The notes below the pieces were generated by a model, which saw nothing but the letters and a program-made list of their open reading frames with translations, did no database searches and had not been told where the DNA came from. From Archilochus colubris (Eukaryota; Chordata; Aves; Apodiformes; Trochilidae): 64,000 nt of DNA. This document shows positions 26,069-37,200 of this stretch, piece by piece. The stretch spans positions 119,272,467-119,336,466 of the forward strand of contig CM041084.1 in assembly GCA_023079485.1 (NCBI GenBank), in the 5' to 3' direction. The position numbers were made by a program, and so were the translations under genes. Numbering within the stretch: the first letter of the stretch is position 1; every line of letters starts with the position of its first letter.

Positions 26069-27655
26069 TCCAGGGCTACCCAGTCCCCTGAGCTGGAAGA
26101 CAGGGATGAGGAGCAGAATGAAGCCCCAGCAATCCAAGAGGAGATGGTTAATGACCTGCTGCACCACTTAGACATACACAAGTCCATGGTGGGATACACC
26201 CAAGGGTACTGAGAGATGTGGCAGAAGTACTCACCAAATCACTTTACATCATCTACCAGAAGGCCTGGCTAACCAGGGATGTCACAGTAGACTGGATACT
26301 AGCTAATGTGACCCCCATCTACAAGAAGGGACAGAAGGAGGATCCAAGGAACTACAGGCCTGCTAGTCTGATCTCAGCACCAAAGAAGGTTATGGAACAT
26401 CTTGTGTCCCATTATGCAGCACGGATCTGGCCCAGTCAGCACGGGTTCACTAAAGGCAGGTCATGTTTGATGAGCCAAATCTCTTTCTGTGACAAGGTGA
26501 CCTGATTACTGGATGATGGAATGGCTGTGGACACTGTTTACCTGAACCTCAGTGAAGCCTTCAACACTTTTTTCCACAGAATTCTCCTAGAGAAACTGGT
26601 TACATGTGGCTTAGACCAGTGCACTCTTCACTGGGTAAAAAAGGGGCCCTTGGTCAGGCCCAAAGAGTTGTGATAAATGGAGTTAAATCCAGCAGGTGAT
26701 CAGGCCCCAGTGGTGTTCTCCAAGGCTCAGTATTGGGGCCAGTTCTGTTTAATGTCTTTATCTGGATGAGGATATTAAGTGCTTCCTTGGTAATTTTGCA
26801 GACACCAAGTTGTGTGGGATTGTGGATCTGCTTGAGGGACGTAGACAGGCTGGATCAATGGGCCAAGGCAAATTGTATGAGATTCCAAAAGGCCAAGTGC
26901 TAGGTCCTGCAATTCAGTCACAGCAACCCCAAACAACACTACAGGCTCCAGGGAAGTGTGGCTGGAAAGCTGCCTGGTGGAAAATGTCCTGGGGATGTCA
27001 GTCAACAGCTGTCTGAACATAAACCAGCAGTATGCCCAGGTGGCCAAGAAGGCCAACAGCATCCTGGCCTGTATCAGGAATAGTGTGGCCAGCAAGGCTA
27101 GGGATGGGATTGTCCTCCTGTTCTCAGCACTGACGCTGTGTATCAAACACTATTTTCCGTTCTTGGGCCCCTCACTACATTGAGATGCAGGAGAAAGTAC
27201 AGAAAAGGGCAACAAACCTGGTAAAGGGTCTGGAGAACAAGTCTTATGAGGAGTGCCTGTGGGAAACTGGGTTATCCAGACAGGAGAAAAGAAGGCTGAG
27301 GGGAGACCTTATTGCTCTCTCCAGCTACCTGAAAGGAGGTTGTAGCAAGGTGGGGGGCGGTCTCTCCTCCCTAGTAACAAGGAATAGAGCATGACGAAAT
27401 GGCCTCAAGTTGTGCCTAGGTAGGTTTAGACTGGATATTAGAAGAAACTTCTTCACTAAAAGGGTTATCAAACACTGGAAGAGGTGCCCAGGGAGGTGCT
27501 TGAGTCACCATCCTTGGAGGAGTTCAAAAGATGTGTTGATGTGGTGCTTAGGAATATGGTTTAGCACTGGACTTGGCAGAGTTAGGTTAATGGTTGGACT
27601 TGATGATCTTAAAGGTCTTTTCTGAACAGAATGATACTGTGATTCTGTGATTTTC
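26069..27655 (+). mobile_element. Older CR1 LINE with decayed reverse-transcriptase domain (copy C)
   Basis: The longest CR1 in the window, about 1.6 kb. Broken frames show RT landmarks: NYRPASLIS and QHGFTKGRSCL near 26350-26470, a YLNLSEAFNT segment near 26540 where active CR1 has Asp (YLDF.KAFD), and NFADTKLC near 26795-26818 where the FADD tetrad has lost one Asp. The finger/palm remnants are joined to the C-terminal region ([13 protein letters not shown], near 27220) by frameshifts. The 3' end reads GATGATCTTAAAGG and is followed by an ATTCTGTG-type tail, so it belongs to a different, older subfamily than A, B and D. It is inactive. Confidence 0.92.
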
Positions 27656-28861
27656 CAAGATCTGCTATTTTTTTACAGTATTCTACCAGAAGTCTGGTCT
27701 GATCCTTTATTTCTATATATGAAAAATAAGTTCTGTAATATTCTTTTAACAGAACATTCAAGGCTCTATTCCTTTGATTTTTCCATTACTCTACATTGCA
27801 TGACTATTACCATTGAACTAATTTAATAGGGTATATTACAGTAGAGCAGCATTTCAGTTGATTAAATGTGCATCAAGAGTATTAAACCATCTCTTTCATC
27901 TTTGTTCCAAAGTAAATGCATATAATACTACATAACCACTATTATAACAAAATGTATATTTCATGCTTTTGAGGATTTTAAAATATCTCATTCTAAAGTA
28001 TACTGGTTTAATTGCTCTCAGGGCTCAGCACTGCTAGTAAGATAAAAAAGGACCTCTGCTTTAGCACTCAGGAGAAATTACAGTTTGTGTGCCAAGAAGC
28101 AGCTTTGTCATGCAACAAAAGACACCTGTGAGTACACACCTGGAAAAGCTCAGCAGCTTTAAAAGTGTGCCTTTTAGACTGAAAAGACAGCTAACAGCAT
28201 AAGCTTGACTAACACCACAAAAATTCCTGTACATTAAAAGGACCTTGGAGTTTTCCATGCATTACTTTTTTTGGTTTTTTTTTTTTCATTAGTTCACTGA
28301 TAAATAGGATTTAATAGGATCCTCGATTCTGGTTGAGGCAGGATTAAAATATTGGAAGAGCAATTCATGCAGAGATCTAAAAGAAATGCCCACAGAGAAA
28401 GAAAACAATTTTGTATTATTTGTGGAAAAAACAAGGAAGAATGTTTTGGGGGGAACTCTAAAACTTATGAAGTGCTAGATTGTTTTCCAGAGTGCTACAT
28501 TTGGAGTAGCAATGTAATATACAGACTAGGGAGGCACAGAAAAATAAGAAATGACACTTGATTTCAGTGTATTTTCCAATAAGTAAATACATAATTTTAA
28601 AAAAAAGTACTTAATCTAAAACTGTTGCAGTTTATCAGTTTTGACCAGCCTGCCGTGCCAGCTCAAGAACCTCTCTGCACTCTGGCAGGGAATTCTGTCA
28701 GCCCCATTTAAAATATAGTTTAGGCTACCCATGTTCTGTATCCTATATCATTTCTTTCCCCAGATTTGTTTCCTTATAAAATCTAGAAAATAATGGGGGA
28801 AATGCATTTATGCAATGTTAATAGTTAACACTCAGATTATAAATTAAGTAAAAGATGTATT
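27656..28861. other. Intergenic spacer between two CR1 copies
   Basis: About 1.2 kb of AT-rich sequence without a recognisable gene or repeat. Confidence 0.55.
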
Positions 28862-29318
28862 GTCCAAAGGAGGGCAGCTAGGCTGGTGAAGGGACTTAAG
28901 CAAATATCCTATGAGGAGAGGCTGAGGGAGCTGGGGGTGTTCAGCCTGGAAAAGAGGAGGCTCCGAGGAGACCTCATCACTCTCTACAACTCCCTGAAAG
29001 GAGGGTGTAGCCAGGTGGGGGTTGGTCTCTTTTCCCAGGCAACTCTCAGCAAGACAAGAGGGCACGGTCTCAAGTTGTGCCAGGGGAGGTTTAGGTTGGA
29101 TATTAGAAAGAATTTCTTTACTGAGAGGGTGATCAGGCATTGGAATGGGCTGCCCAGGGAAGTAGTGGATTCTCCATCCCTGGAGATATTTAAAAAGAGA
29201 CTGGATGTGGCACTCAGTGCCATGGTCTGGTAACTGCAATGGTAGTGGATCAAAGGTTGGACTTGATGATCTCTGAGGTCCCTTCCAACCCAGCCAATTC
29301 TATGATTCTATGATTCTA
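28862..29318 (+). mobile_element. CR1 LINE 3' end (copy D)
   Basis: Begins inside the ORF at CCAAAGGAGGGCAGCTAGGC, encodes [17 protein letters not shown] through to DVALSAMVW without interruption, and ends in ATTCTATG octamers. It is nearly identical to copy A (6190-6743) across their overlap, with only scattered substitutions. Confidence 0.95.
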
Positions 29319-30700
29319 TTCTGTGTAGGCACATGCACATAGTGCTGTGTAGGCACTGTGTATACAGAGCACATGTACACACATCTATGCATACAGATAC
29401 AGCTGGCCACACAGATCACAGAGAAACATTCAGAAAACTGACACAAACATTGATGCCAGAGCCAACAGCCACCTCTTGCTCCCTTCTCTTCCTGAGGAGG
29501 AAGGAAGTCTACTGGGCTCAGACACAACCACATAGAGCCCTCGCCCAGGAACAAGATAAAAATTTAGTACGAAGATAGGACAGATCAGGCACAGATAAAC
29601 AAGACAACCAGAAAACTATTTTCATGAAAGCTTTGCCCCTCAATTTTCTGACACTTATCAGTGTCAGATGATAAGATCAGATGATCTCCGCATCACCAGA
29701 TCCCACCCTTTTCCTGCCTTTGGTTCCTCCCCTAGCATGTCCTACAAGTCTTGTGGGATTCAAAAATGCTCTCCTGCATGTCACCATGTGTGCCACCCCT
29801 TGGCAGCACTTGAAAGGTGATTCAGTGAGATGCTCCAAATGATCCATGGTAATGGGTTCCATGCCTGTACATGGGTGGCTGAGATTCTTCTCCTGGGACA
29901 GCACAGGGAAGGGTCTAGATATTGTGTCTTCATTCCTGGGAGTCTGTGGTTTGGGTTCCTGCCTGCACTGGTGTCTTGTACTTCTCTGGGTTTGTGGAGG
30001 TGGGACTGTGATGAGTTTGGGAGTATCCAGGACGGGATTATTTGGGCTCTCCCTCCCCCCTTACTGTCTCTTTGTGGTTGAGGTTTTCTGACAAACTGTG
30101 ACATTTAGCTTAACACAGAGTTCCTTAAAACAGAGAGGTACAGGCTGCAGTAGGACTTTGAAAATGACATTGAAGTTGTATTTTCTTATCTGAGAAGTTA
30201 ATTGCATTAGAACTGTGTTCACACATTTTTTTTTCAGTTTTAAAGTACAACCTGGTTTTCAAAACAGTGTCCACTGATGCTGCCCACAAGGCAAGCAGAA
30301 ATGTTGCAGGACTGTTTTAAGGGGCACAGGTATCTTGGGACTTCCAGGTCTTAAGGGTGGAGAGAATCTAGACGCAAAAATCCACCTATAAATAAGGAAA
30401 ATCAGAAAGAACACCCAAGTGTGTGCATCACAGAACGTTCTCCCTCCTTCCTCCAGCAGCCTTCGCTTTCCAGAATCCACATGAAGAAATACTTTCGGGA
30501 AGCCCTGCATATCACACATGCAGAAAACACCGGTGTTTTGCCGTTTAGCCCCTCAGGACCCACGGGACGTAGCAGCTTTCATGGCCACCTGCTGCAAGCT
30601 CTCATGGGCACTCCTTTAATGGCTGAACCCCTGACACCCAAAGCCCTCAGGATTCACACGGCTACACCACAGCTCCTCGGGGGAAAGCTCTCAAATCACG
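29319..30700. other. Intergenic spacer upstream of TERF1, rising GC content
   Basis: No gene recognised. From about 30400 the sequence becomes GC- and CpG-richer and grades into the TERF1 CpG island. Long open frames appear on both strands here only because stop codons are rare in GC-rich DNA. Confidence 0.5.
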
Positions 30701-30847
30701 AGTGGGCCGCTGGGGCACAGCCCAGACCTCCCAGCACACTCCTGCTCAGGGTACAGGGCTCTGCCACCGCATTACGTCACGCACTCCCTTCAACCCGCAG
30801 CACAGCCCCGCCCGACAACGAAGCCCCCACCGCTCAACAGCCCTGCG

Positions 30848-30855
30848 TGACGTCA
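30848..30855. promoter_or_regulatory. TERF1: CRE palindrome TGACGTCA (site 1)
   Basis: An exact 8-bp consensus for CREB/ATF-family bZIP dimers, 162 bp upstream of the TERF1 ATG. The match is visible; occupancy is not known. Confidence 0.7.
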
Positions 30856-30883
30856 CCGGTGAGCGAGGCTCCCAGCGGCGCGG

Positions 30884-30891
30884 TGACGTCA
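30884..30891. promoter_or_regulatory. TERF1: CRE palindrome TGACGTCA (site 2)
   Basis: A second exact CRE, 36 bp after the first and about 28 bp before the inverted CCAAT box. Such a CRE-CCAAT arrangement is common in CREB/NF-Y driven CpG-island promoters. Confidence 0.7.
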
Positions 30892-31016
30892 CCCGGGCCC
30901 AGAGGAGAAGGGCGCGCTGATTGGCTGCCGCTGCTGCAGGAGGGGCGGGGAAGCGGGAGCTCGAGCCGGGCCGTTGGCGGGGGCGGAGCCGGCGGCTGTT
31001 GGCGGGCGGATTGAAG

Positions 31017-31272
31017 ATGGCGGTGGCGGGAATGGGGATGGCGATGGCGGGAATGGGGATGGCGATGGCGGCGGCTGAGCGCTCTTCGGGAGAGGTGGGA
31101 GGCGGCAACAGCAGCGGCAACAGCGGCGGCAGCCGGGGCCGTGCGCCCTCGCCGGCTGAGGTAGAAGCCGTGGCGGCGGACTGGATGCTGGAGTTCGCCT
31201 GCCACAGCCTCTGCCGGCACTTCCGAGAGGGGTGCGCGGCGGAGCTCTGGCGGTGGGGGGACGTGGCGCAGG
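31017..31272 (+). CDS. TERF1: TERF1 exon 1 (start codon, N-terminus, start of TRFH)
   Basis: The first in-frame ATG is at 31017 with A at -3 and G at +4, a good Kozak context. The exon encodes 85 residues plus one base. Residues 1-20 contain AGMGMAM twice in tandem, from a perfect 21-bp duplication, so there are several further in-frame Met codons. Residues 21-47 are Ser/Gly/Asn rich; [23 protein letters not shown] (from 50) opens the TRFH domain like human EAVAAGWMLDFLCLSLCRAFRDG. The donor is CAGG|GTGAGG at 31273. Confidence 0.93.
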
Positions 31273-34200
31273 GTGAGGCCGGCAGCGGTGCGGAGGGGCT
31301 CGGAGTGGGGGGCCGGGGCTTGTGGCTCTGGGGTGGCTGGTCTGAAAGCAGCCTGAGGGGAAGCTTTCTTTAGCACACTGAAGAATGCTTCTGCGGTTAT
31401 TGTTTGTTCCGGCTAATGGTTTATATATATATATATATATATACTCGTGCATTTAGGTGTCCAGTGGTCGTGGTCACTGGTTTTAAGGTTTTCAGGGCTT
31501 TTGAGGGTTTAAGAAGACTCCGAGAATGAAACAGGGTTGTCTGTTGGGGCGATTTCACGGCATCGGCAACTATTGTACGTGGTGTAGATAAAACAGTGCT
31601 TATTTACTATTTTCTTTTTCACTCTTTGTTTACCTTTAACCCAGAGTTCAGACTGTAATAGTGGCTCGAGTGGAGTATTGCAAGATAATCGCAGTCTGGG
31701 GGAGTTTTGGTGGTTTAGTTAAGTAATACCAGAGAGTAAACCACACTGAACTGTTACAAGGAAACTGTTGTTGATTATTTGAATTCAATGATTGGTGCTA
31801 ATCTATCGTCTTGACTCTGTGAAGCTGGAATATATAAAATGGTTGCCAATACACCACCAGCATTCACTGAAACAGGCCTCAGATCCAGAGATTTCAAGGC
31901 AAACTTGAAGAGGTTTTAATGGAGAGAGATGTGAATGGGATGAAAACCAGTGTAGAATAACTTAAGCACCCTCAGTTTCGTGGGCTTATATTCAGGGTTA
32001 TGGTAGAATGCAAGACTTTTTCAAGGAACTATAGTGTCGTAGACAAAGGTGGAATGAAGTCTAGAAGCTGGATTTTGAATGGAGAATCATTTTAAATGAA
32101 ACATTTAAAGTTAGTTAGTAGCTGGAAGCAAATGTCTAAGTCTCAGTTAAATTTGATGGATTTGTGACGTTTTTTTCTGGGGCAGTAATTTTCCTGAAGA
32201 TACCAAGTTAGACCTCTTGGGAATTTTGTGTGTGTTTTTGACTCAAGAAAATGTGGTAGTATGACTTGTTTAAGCTCTTGTAAAGAACTGAGCACAATGG
32301 CATGCACACTTTACTCGTTAGGAGATTGAGATGAGAAACTGTAAGAGGTTAATCAAAAGAGGCTAATCAAAAGATAGCCTAATGACATCTATTGAGTGGG
32401 GGGCTACTTGATTAAGTTATTGATGGTGTTTCTCTGGGCTTGGCCTTCAGACTGTGTCTCAAGGGGAGAGTCATACTGAACTTAGGTGAAGACATGGATG
32501 GGAAGCAAAGACACTCTCGATACAGGTGCACGTTGAAATATTTCATGAGAACAGGAAAAATTTTGACTACTGTATTAGTAGAAACAATTAGTTAATTTGT
32601 ACATGGTCATGCATGGTCACAAGGAATTGGGAGCTAATAGAAAATTTGGAATTTATTCCTGCTATGCTCAACAACAGAGGAAAGTGTTGGGCAAATTTAT
32701 TCTGTAAGACTACAAAGTCAGAAGTGTAGAAGTCTATGGAAAAAGCTAAGCACAGGCATAAGATTGCATTAGAAAAGTGGGCTTGTCTGTTTTCATAGAC
32801 ATGCAGAACTATTACTCTTTTATATGTCAAAGTGAGACCCTACTGAAACAACAACCTGTTAGTTCAATTACTGATGACAGAAGGTCAATTCAAACTGAAG
32901 CAAATGTAGAAAAGTAGAAAGGCTGAGGGAACAAGGCAAGCTATTTTGTCAGGAGTTAAATAATATCTCTACAATTCAGTACATTGCCAAGCAGAAATAG
33001 GTAGGTTGCCTGGGATGAAGGATTTAAAGGCAGCATGGCCAGGTTGTGTGACTCCTCCTACCTTTCTCTGCCTTGGCAGGAAAATTATGGTCTGTATAGC
33101 TGAGCTAGCTTGTGTGGGTATCTACATGGCAAGGAACTGGATTTCCAGAATTTTTAATGAAAGGTGAAGATGAGAAGTAGATTTGAGTGGTCATAGGGAG
33201 AAAAGCAATTTATGATTCAGGGCACTCGTGATAAAAGAACTAAAAGAGAAAGTGTCTTGGGGGTGGGAAGGGAGAACAGGCTACAGAATTTTACAGCTGT
33301 GTCTCTGTCTGCCTTAATTGTAATTGCTGTTAAGAGCTTGGTGTCCATATATTTAAAGGTTTCTTTTTCTTTAGAATACCTCTAAAAAAATTCAAATTGT
33401 GTATTCAAGATTGCTCGCTTGTACAAACCAAGCAAAGGAAGATTGCTTTAAAAATGCACCCTTGCTCTGAATTAAAGTACTGGTGGAGGTGTACCTTCAA
33501 AAAATGGAGGAAAACTAAAAGATCTTAAGCTACTCCCTTTTTGTTCTGTAGAATAGTTCAGCTACAATATTCTGCTTACTTCCCAGATTTTCAACCTCTG
33601 GCTCCATCTTCAGGGCATGATGATGGTGCTTATTTTTATCATTGAACTCACAAACTCCTTCCAAAATTAAACTCTTTTGTCTGCTATGAAGATGCATGCA
33701 TAATAAGTAGTTCTTTACCACTGTTCTAAGCAATGTTGTTTTTTTTACTTTCAATTTTGGCTAAGGAACTAAAAGCTTTTGTATCATCTGTCCTTACTGA
33801 AAGAATTGTTAATTGGGCTTGGAAGAACACGTTTACAATATTGTGCTTGATGTTAGCTTAGGTAATCAGTCAGGACTATTTAATTACTTTATAATTTCAT
33901 GTTTATGCATTTTTTCATAGGAGCTGATAGGGAAGTAAGCTGAGTACCTCTAGTGCACACAACATATTGTTTTACTTGGCTGTGTTATTGCCATGTTCCA
34001 GAATCCTGGCTTCTGCTAGACTGACAGTGAAATGTGTACATGAACACTGGCTGAACCAGGGTGTTCAACCTGCAGCTTAGACAAGTCACCTGATAGATTC
34101 TTTGCTTTTCAATCTGAACCTTTCTGTATTATGCTGTGAAGATGAATTACTATATCCAGTGCATTAAAATATGAAGTTTGCAGTAACCAGCATGATGGAA

Positions 34201-37200
34201 ATAATCTCATAATAACTCCCATTCTAAAATACTTAATAATCCTTGACCTTCCAGCCTTGCCAGAAGGATTTCCCTTGAAGAGATACATTTCTGACTAAGC
34301 TCTCTGTGTAGCTTTTACTGCTTTTAGTCTGCTGGTTGCTATAGCAACAAAAAAAGTGTTAGCAGTCTGCATGCTGCTTATGTTTTGTGGGCATTCCACA
34401 GAAATGTTCACAGAAGCAGGATGTTGTCTTTTGTAGAAAGCTACCAGTATATGGGATACTCTGGTCTTCTACTTTGATCAATATAAAAGCCTGTGATGCA
34501 TCATAGTGCAAAAGTTATCCCTCTTGCAGTTCACAACAATAAGGTTTTTTTCTATCAAATTCTTAAATTTAAGTTCTTTTAACATGAAAGAGCATTGCTA
34601 AATGTGCTTCATCAGTTTCCTAATGAATTAGAAATGCAGTAGATTACTGAAATGTGATAAAACAGTGTCTAGTATATTTCTAGCCACACTGTGGCAGTGC
34701 TGGAGCAAGACTGACTTAACTTTTCTCTTCTTTTCCAGCTCTTATTAATGGCCAATCCAAAACACCAACACATCAGAAAAAAACAGTGTATATCTGTCAG
34801 CTTTTGATAAGAATTGCAAAAGGAAAAAATCTTGGTAAATACTTTTTCTTTTTTCACTTGTTTAAGTAGATTTTGTGTGAACTTGCATAACTTGCATGGA
34901 AGTGTATTGAGTATTCTTTTACATAGCCTTTTACTGTACATGTGTATATGTATACAAAAATTACTGAACTCTTCTGTTTAGACTGTCCATGTTCCACATG
35001 TGGCTGAGCCTTATGCAGGACTGCTGTTACTGTGCTGACAGATTTAGCTGCTTTCAGTTTTAATGACTATATGCTGCTTAGTTTACAGGTCCTTTTTTGT
35101 CAGAGCAGCATCTACAAAAGAAATATACTGGGGAATAAATTGAGCATTATTTGCAAGTTTAAAGCACAGAATGTGTTTCTTTCTGCACATGTAACTCTAG
35201 AGGTTGAAGCAGGGCAGACAGGATTAACACTATGGGTGAGAAGGATGACTTCCCTTGCTTCTTACAGAGGGCTGTAAGACTTTCAGCTGGCAATAGGCCC
35301 TTGGGGCTGTTAGTCACTACCATGTCTCCTGTTTGGCTGTATTCACAGCTTACTGGTTTAGCCAAGCTACTTCTGCTTCCATGCTCAAGTTTCTGGAAGA
35401 CTTTTTTGCTGAAGGTTTTTGCTGCTTGATAAAACTCTTTGGAATTTAAGGATTTCAAAAGCAGTCTTGCCAGCATAAGCATAAAGAAAAAAGTGTATTC
35501 TAACCTGGTATTGCCACAAAGGCTTGTCTTTATAAAATGAAAATTCTTATGTTCTTGTCAGATAGTAACACACTCTTTAATTTAGTTCAACTGATAATCA
35601 AATATTAATGTTTAAAATAGTCCATTATATGCAAATTATGAATCTTTTCTGATAATGCTTTAACACTACATTGTTTTATGTAACATTGGGAATGTGATTT
35701 CAACATGGTTTTAGGTATGAGTGTAGAGAATGACTTGTTTGAGGAAGACTGGATGTGCTTCTGCTTGCACAATGTACATGGAAAGCTAATGTACTGTAGT
35801 TGTCCTAATTCTTTTCCTGTTATTAAAAATTGTAGGAAGTTTCAAATGCCAGATCTTTAAGAGTTGACCACCTTTTTACAATCTTAAAATGTAATATGAA
35901 GTGTCATGCTGATTTAAACAATGAGACACATAGAAGCGTTACCTTTTTAGTGTACATAGATACATATCATGCTATTTAAATATTCACTGTATATCTTTTA
36001 CTGTAGCAGGTATCAATTTTTTTTTTCAGTATTAAATTTTTTACTTTTCTGAAAAACACAGTATTATCATATTACTTACTGTAAGAAGGTACTGAGATTG
36101 TGCTATGATGTCATATAAAATGACAGAATAAGTGAGGCTGTAGTTAAGTGAACATCTTGAGCTAAGCTGGCAGTGCCATGAGAAAAAGCAGTCTTGTGCA
36201 CCTGCCTGCTCCTACAGCATCTGTTTTGTTGGCACAGTCACTTGTGCAGATGTGCAGTGACCAGGCTGGGAAACTGTTTAGAGTGTTGAGGGGGTGGTTG
36301 TTTGGCTGGGGTAGATTTCTGCCAGAACTGCTCACTGATCCAGGTTGCTGAGAGTTAGCACAAACCTTGGTGTTGGCACAGTGGTACAGTGACATGGGAG
36401 GTTGGCTCTGTTGTTTCAGTGACACTGAAAACCAGTAACACACCTCTGTTAGGCTGTTTGAATTTACCTCTGTTTAACCCCTTCAAATATAACAAAGATA
36501 TGGAAATATAGAGAGAGACTCAAGGAAAAAAAAGAAGAGAGGAGAAATAAAAAAAAAAAAAGCAAAACAAAACCACCCTAGGATAGTGGTTATATTACAA
36601 AACTAAGTGTCAATACCAAGCCTTTTGATATCTGATACTAAGCTTTTTGTAAGAGTATTATTAATGCCAGCCCCCAAATGCAGGATGCTGAACTTGGCAC
36701 TGCAAGTAGCTTTTTTTTTTTTTTTTTAATTTTTTTTTAAACAAACCATAACTAGCAGACCTAATCTACCTTAAAAATGCAACAATAACATTATTGGCAA
36801 GGGTAGGAAGACCACTGGGTCTTAAACACACCTGAAGAGAGACTAAAGGGTATTTTATGAAAAAGGAATGGAAATTATGTACTGTATGAATTACTTTACT
36901 GTGTGTATATTTAGCTTTATCCTTTAAGTTTTTTAAACCTTTCCCTCCTTACCTTCAAGAATGCCATTTTGAAAATGATCAAAGAATTTCACCTTTGGAA
37001 TCTGCTCTGTCTTTCTGGACTTTACTTGAAAAGGAAGAAATTAAACTGGAAAAACTTCATGAAGAGATTCATCGCTTGATTCAAATTCAGGTCTGTGTGA
37101 CTCATTCAAAATGCTTTGGGATACTACCCATTCATTCTGCTAAAATAGGGCTCCTTACACAAAAAAGTTTGGGCTATTAGCAGGTTGAACTAAATTTTCT

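Larger units (their letters stand above)
30700..31330 (+). promoter_or_regulatory. TERF1: TERF1 CpG-island promoter
   Basis: A strongly GC- and CpG-rich block spans TERF1 exon 1. Motifs read directly: near-CRE TTACGTCA at 30772-30779; two full CRE palindromes TGACGTCA at 30848-30855 and 30884-30891, 36 bp apart; an inverted CCAAT box GATTGGCT at 30919-30926; a GC box GGGGCGGGG at 30942-30950; and two E2F-like TTGGCGGG motifs at 30974-30981 and 30999-31006, the second ending 10 bp before the start codon. No TATA box is seen, as is normal for housekeeping genes. The transcription start is not determined. Confidence 0.8.

Noticed and set aside
30421..31014. 197-codon + strand open frame running into the TERF1 promoter
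   Set aside because: It lies in the CpG island where stops are rare, shows no domain, and ends 3 bp before the TERF1 start codon region. More likely compositional than coding.
30746..31452. Three long minus-strand open frames overlapping TERF1 exon 1
   Set aside because: They are antisense shadows of GC-rich exon 1 and its promoter, with Pro/Arg/Ala low complexity. A divergent non-coding transcript is possible but not shown.
35159..35482. 107-codon minus-strand frame in TERF1 intron 2
   Set aside because: No domain, no splice context and no known antisense gene here.
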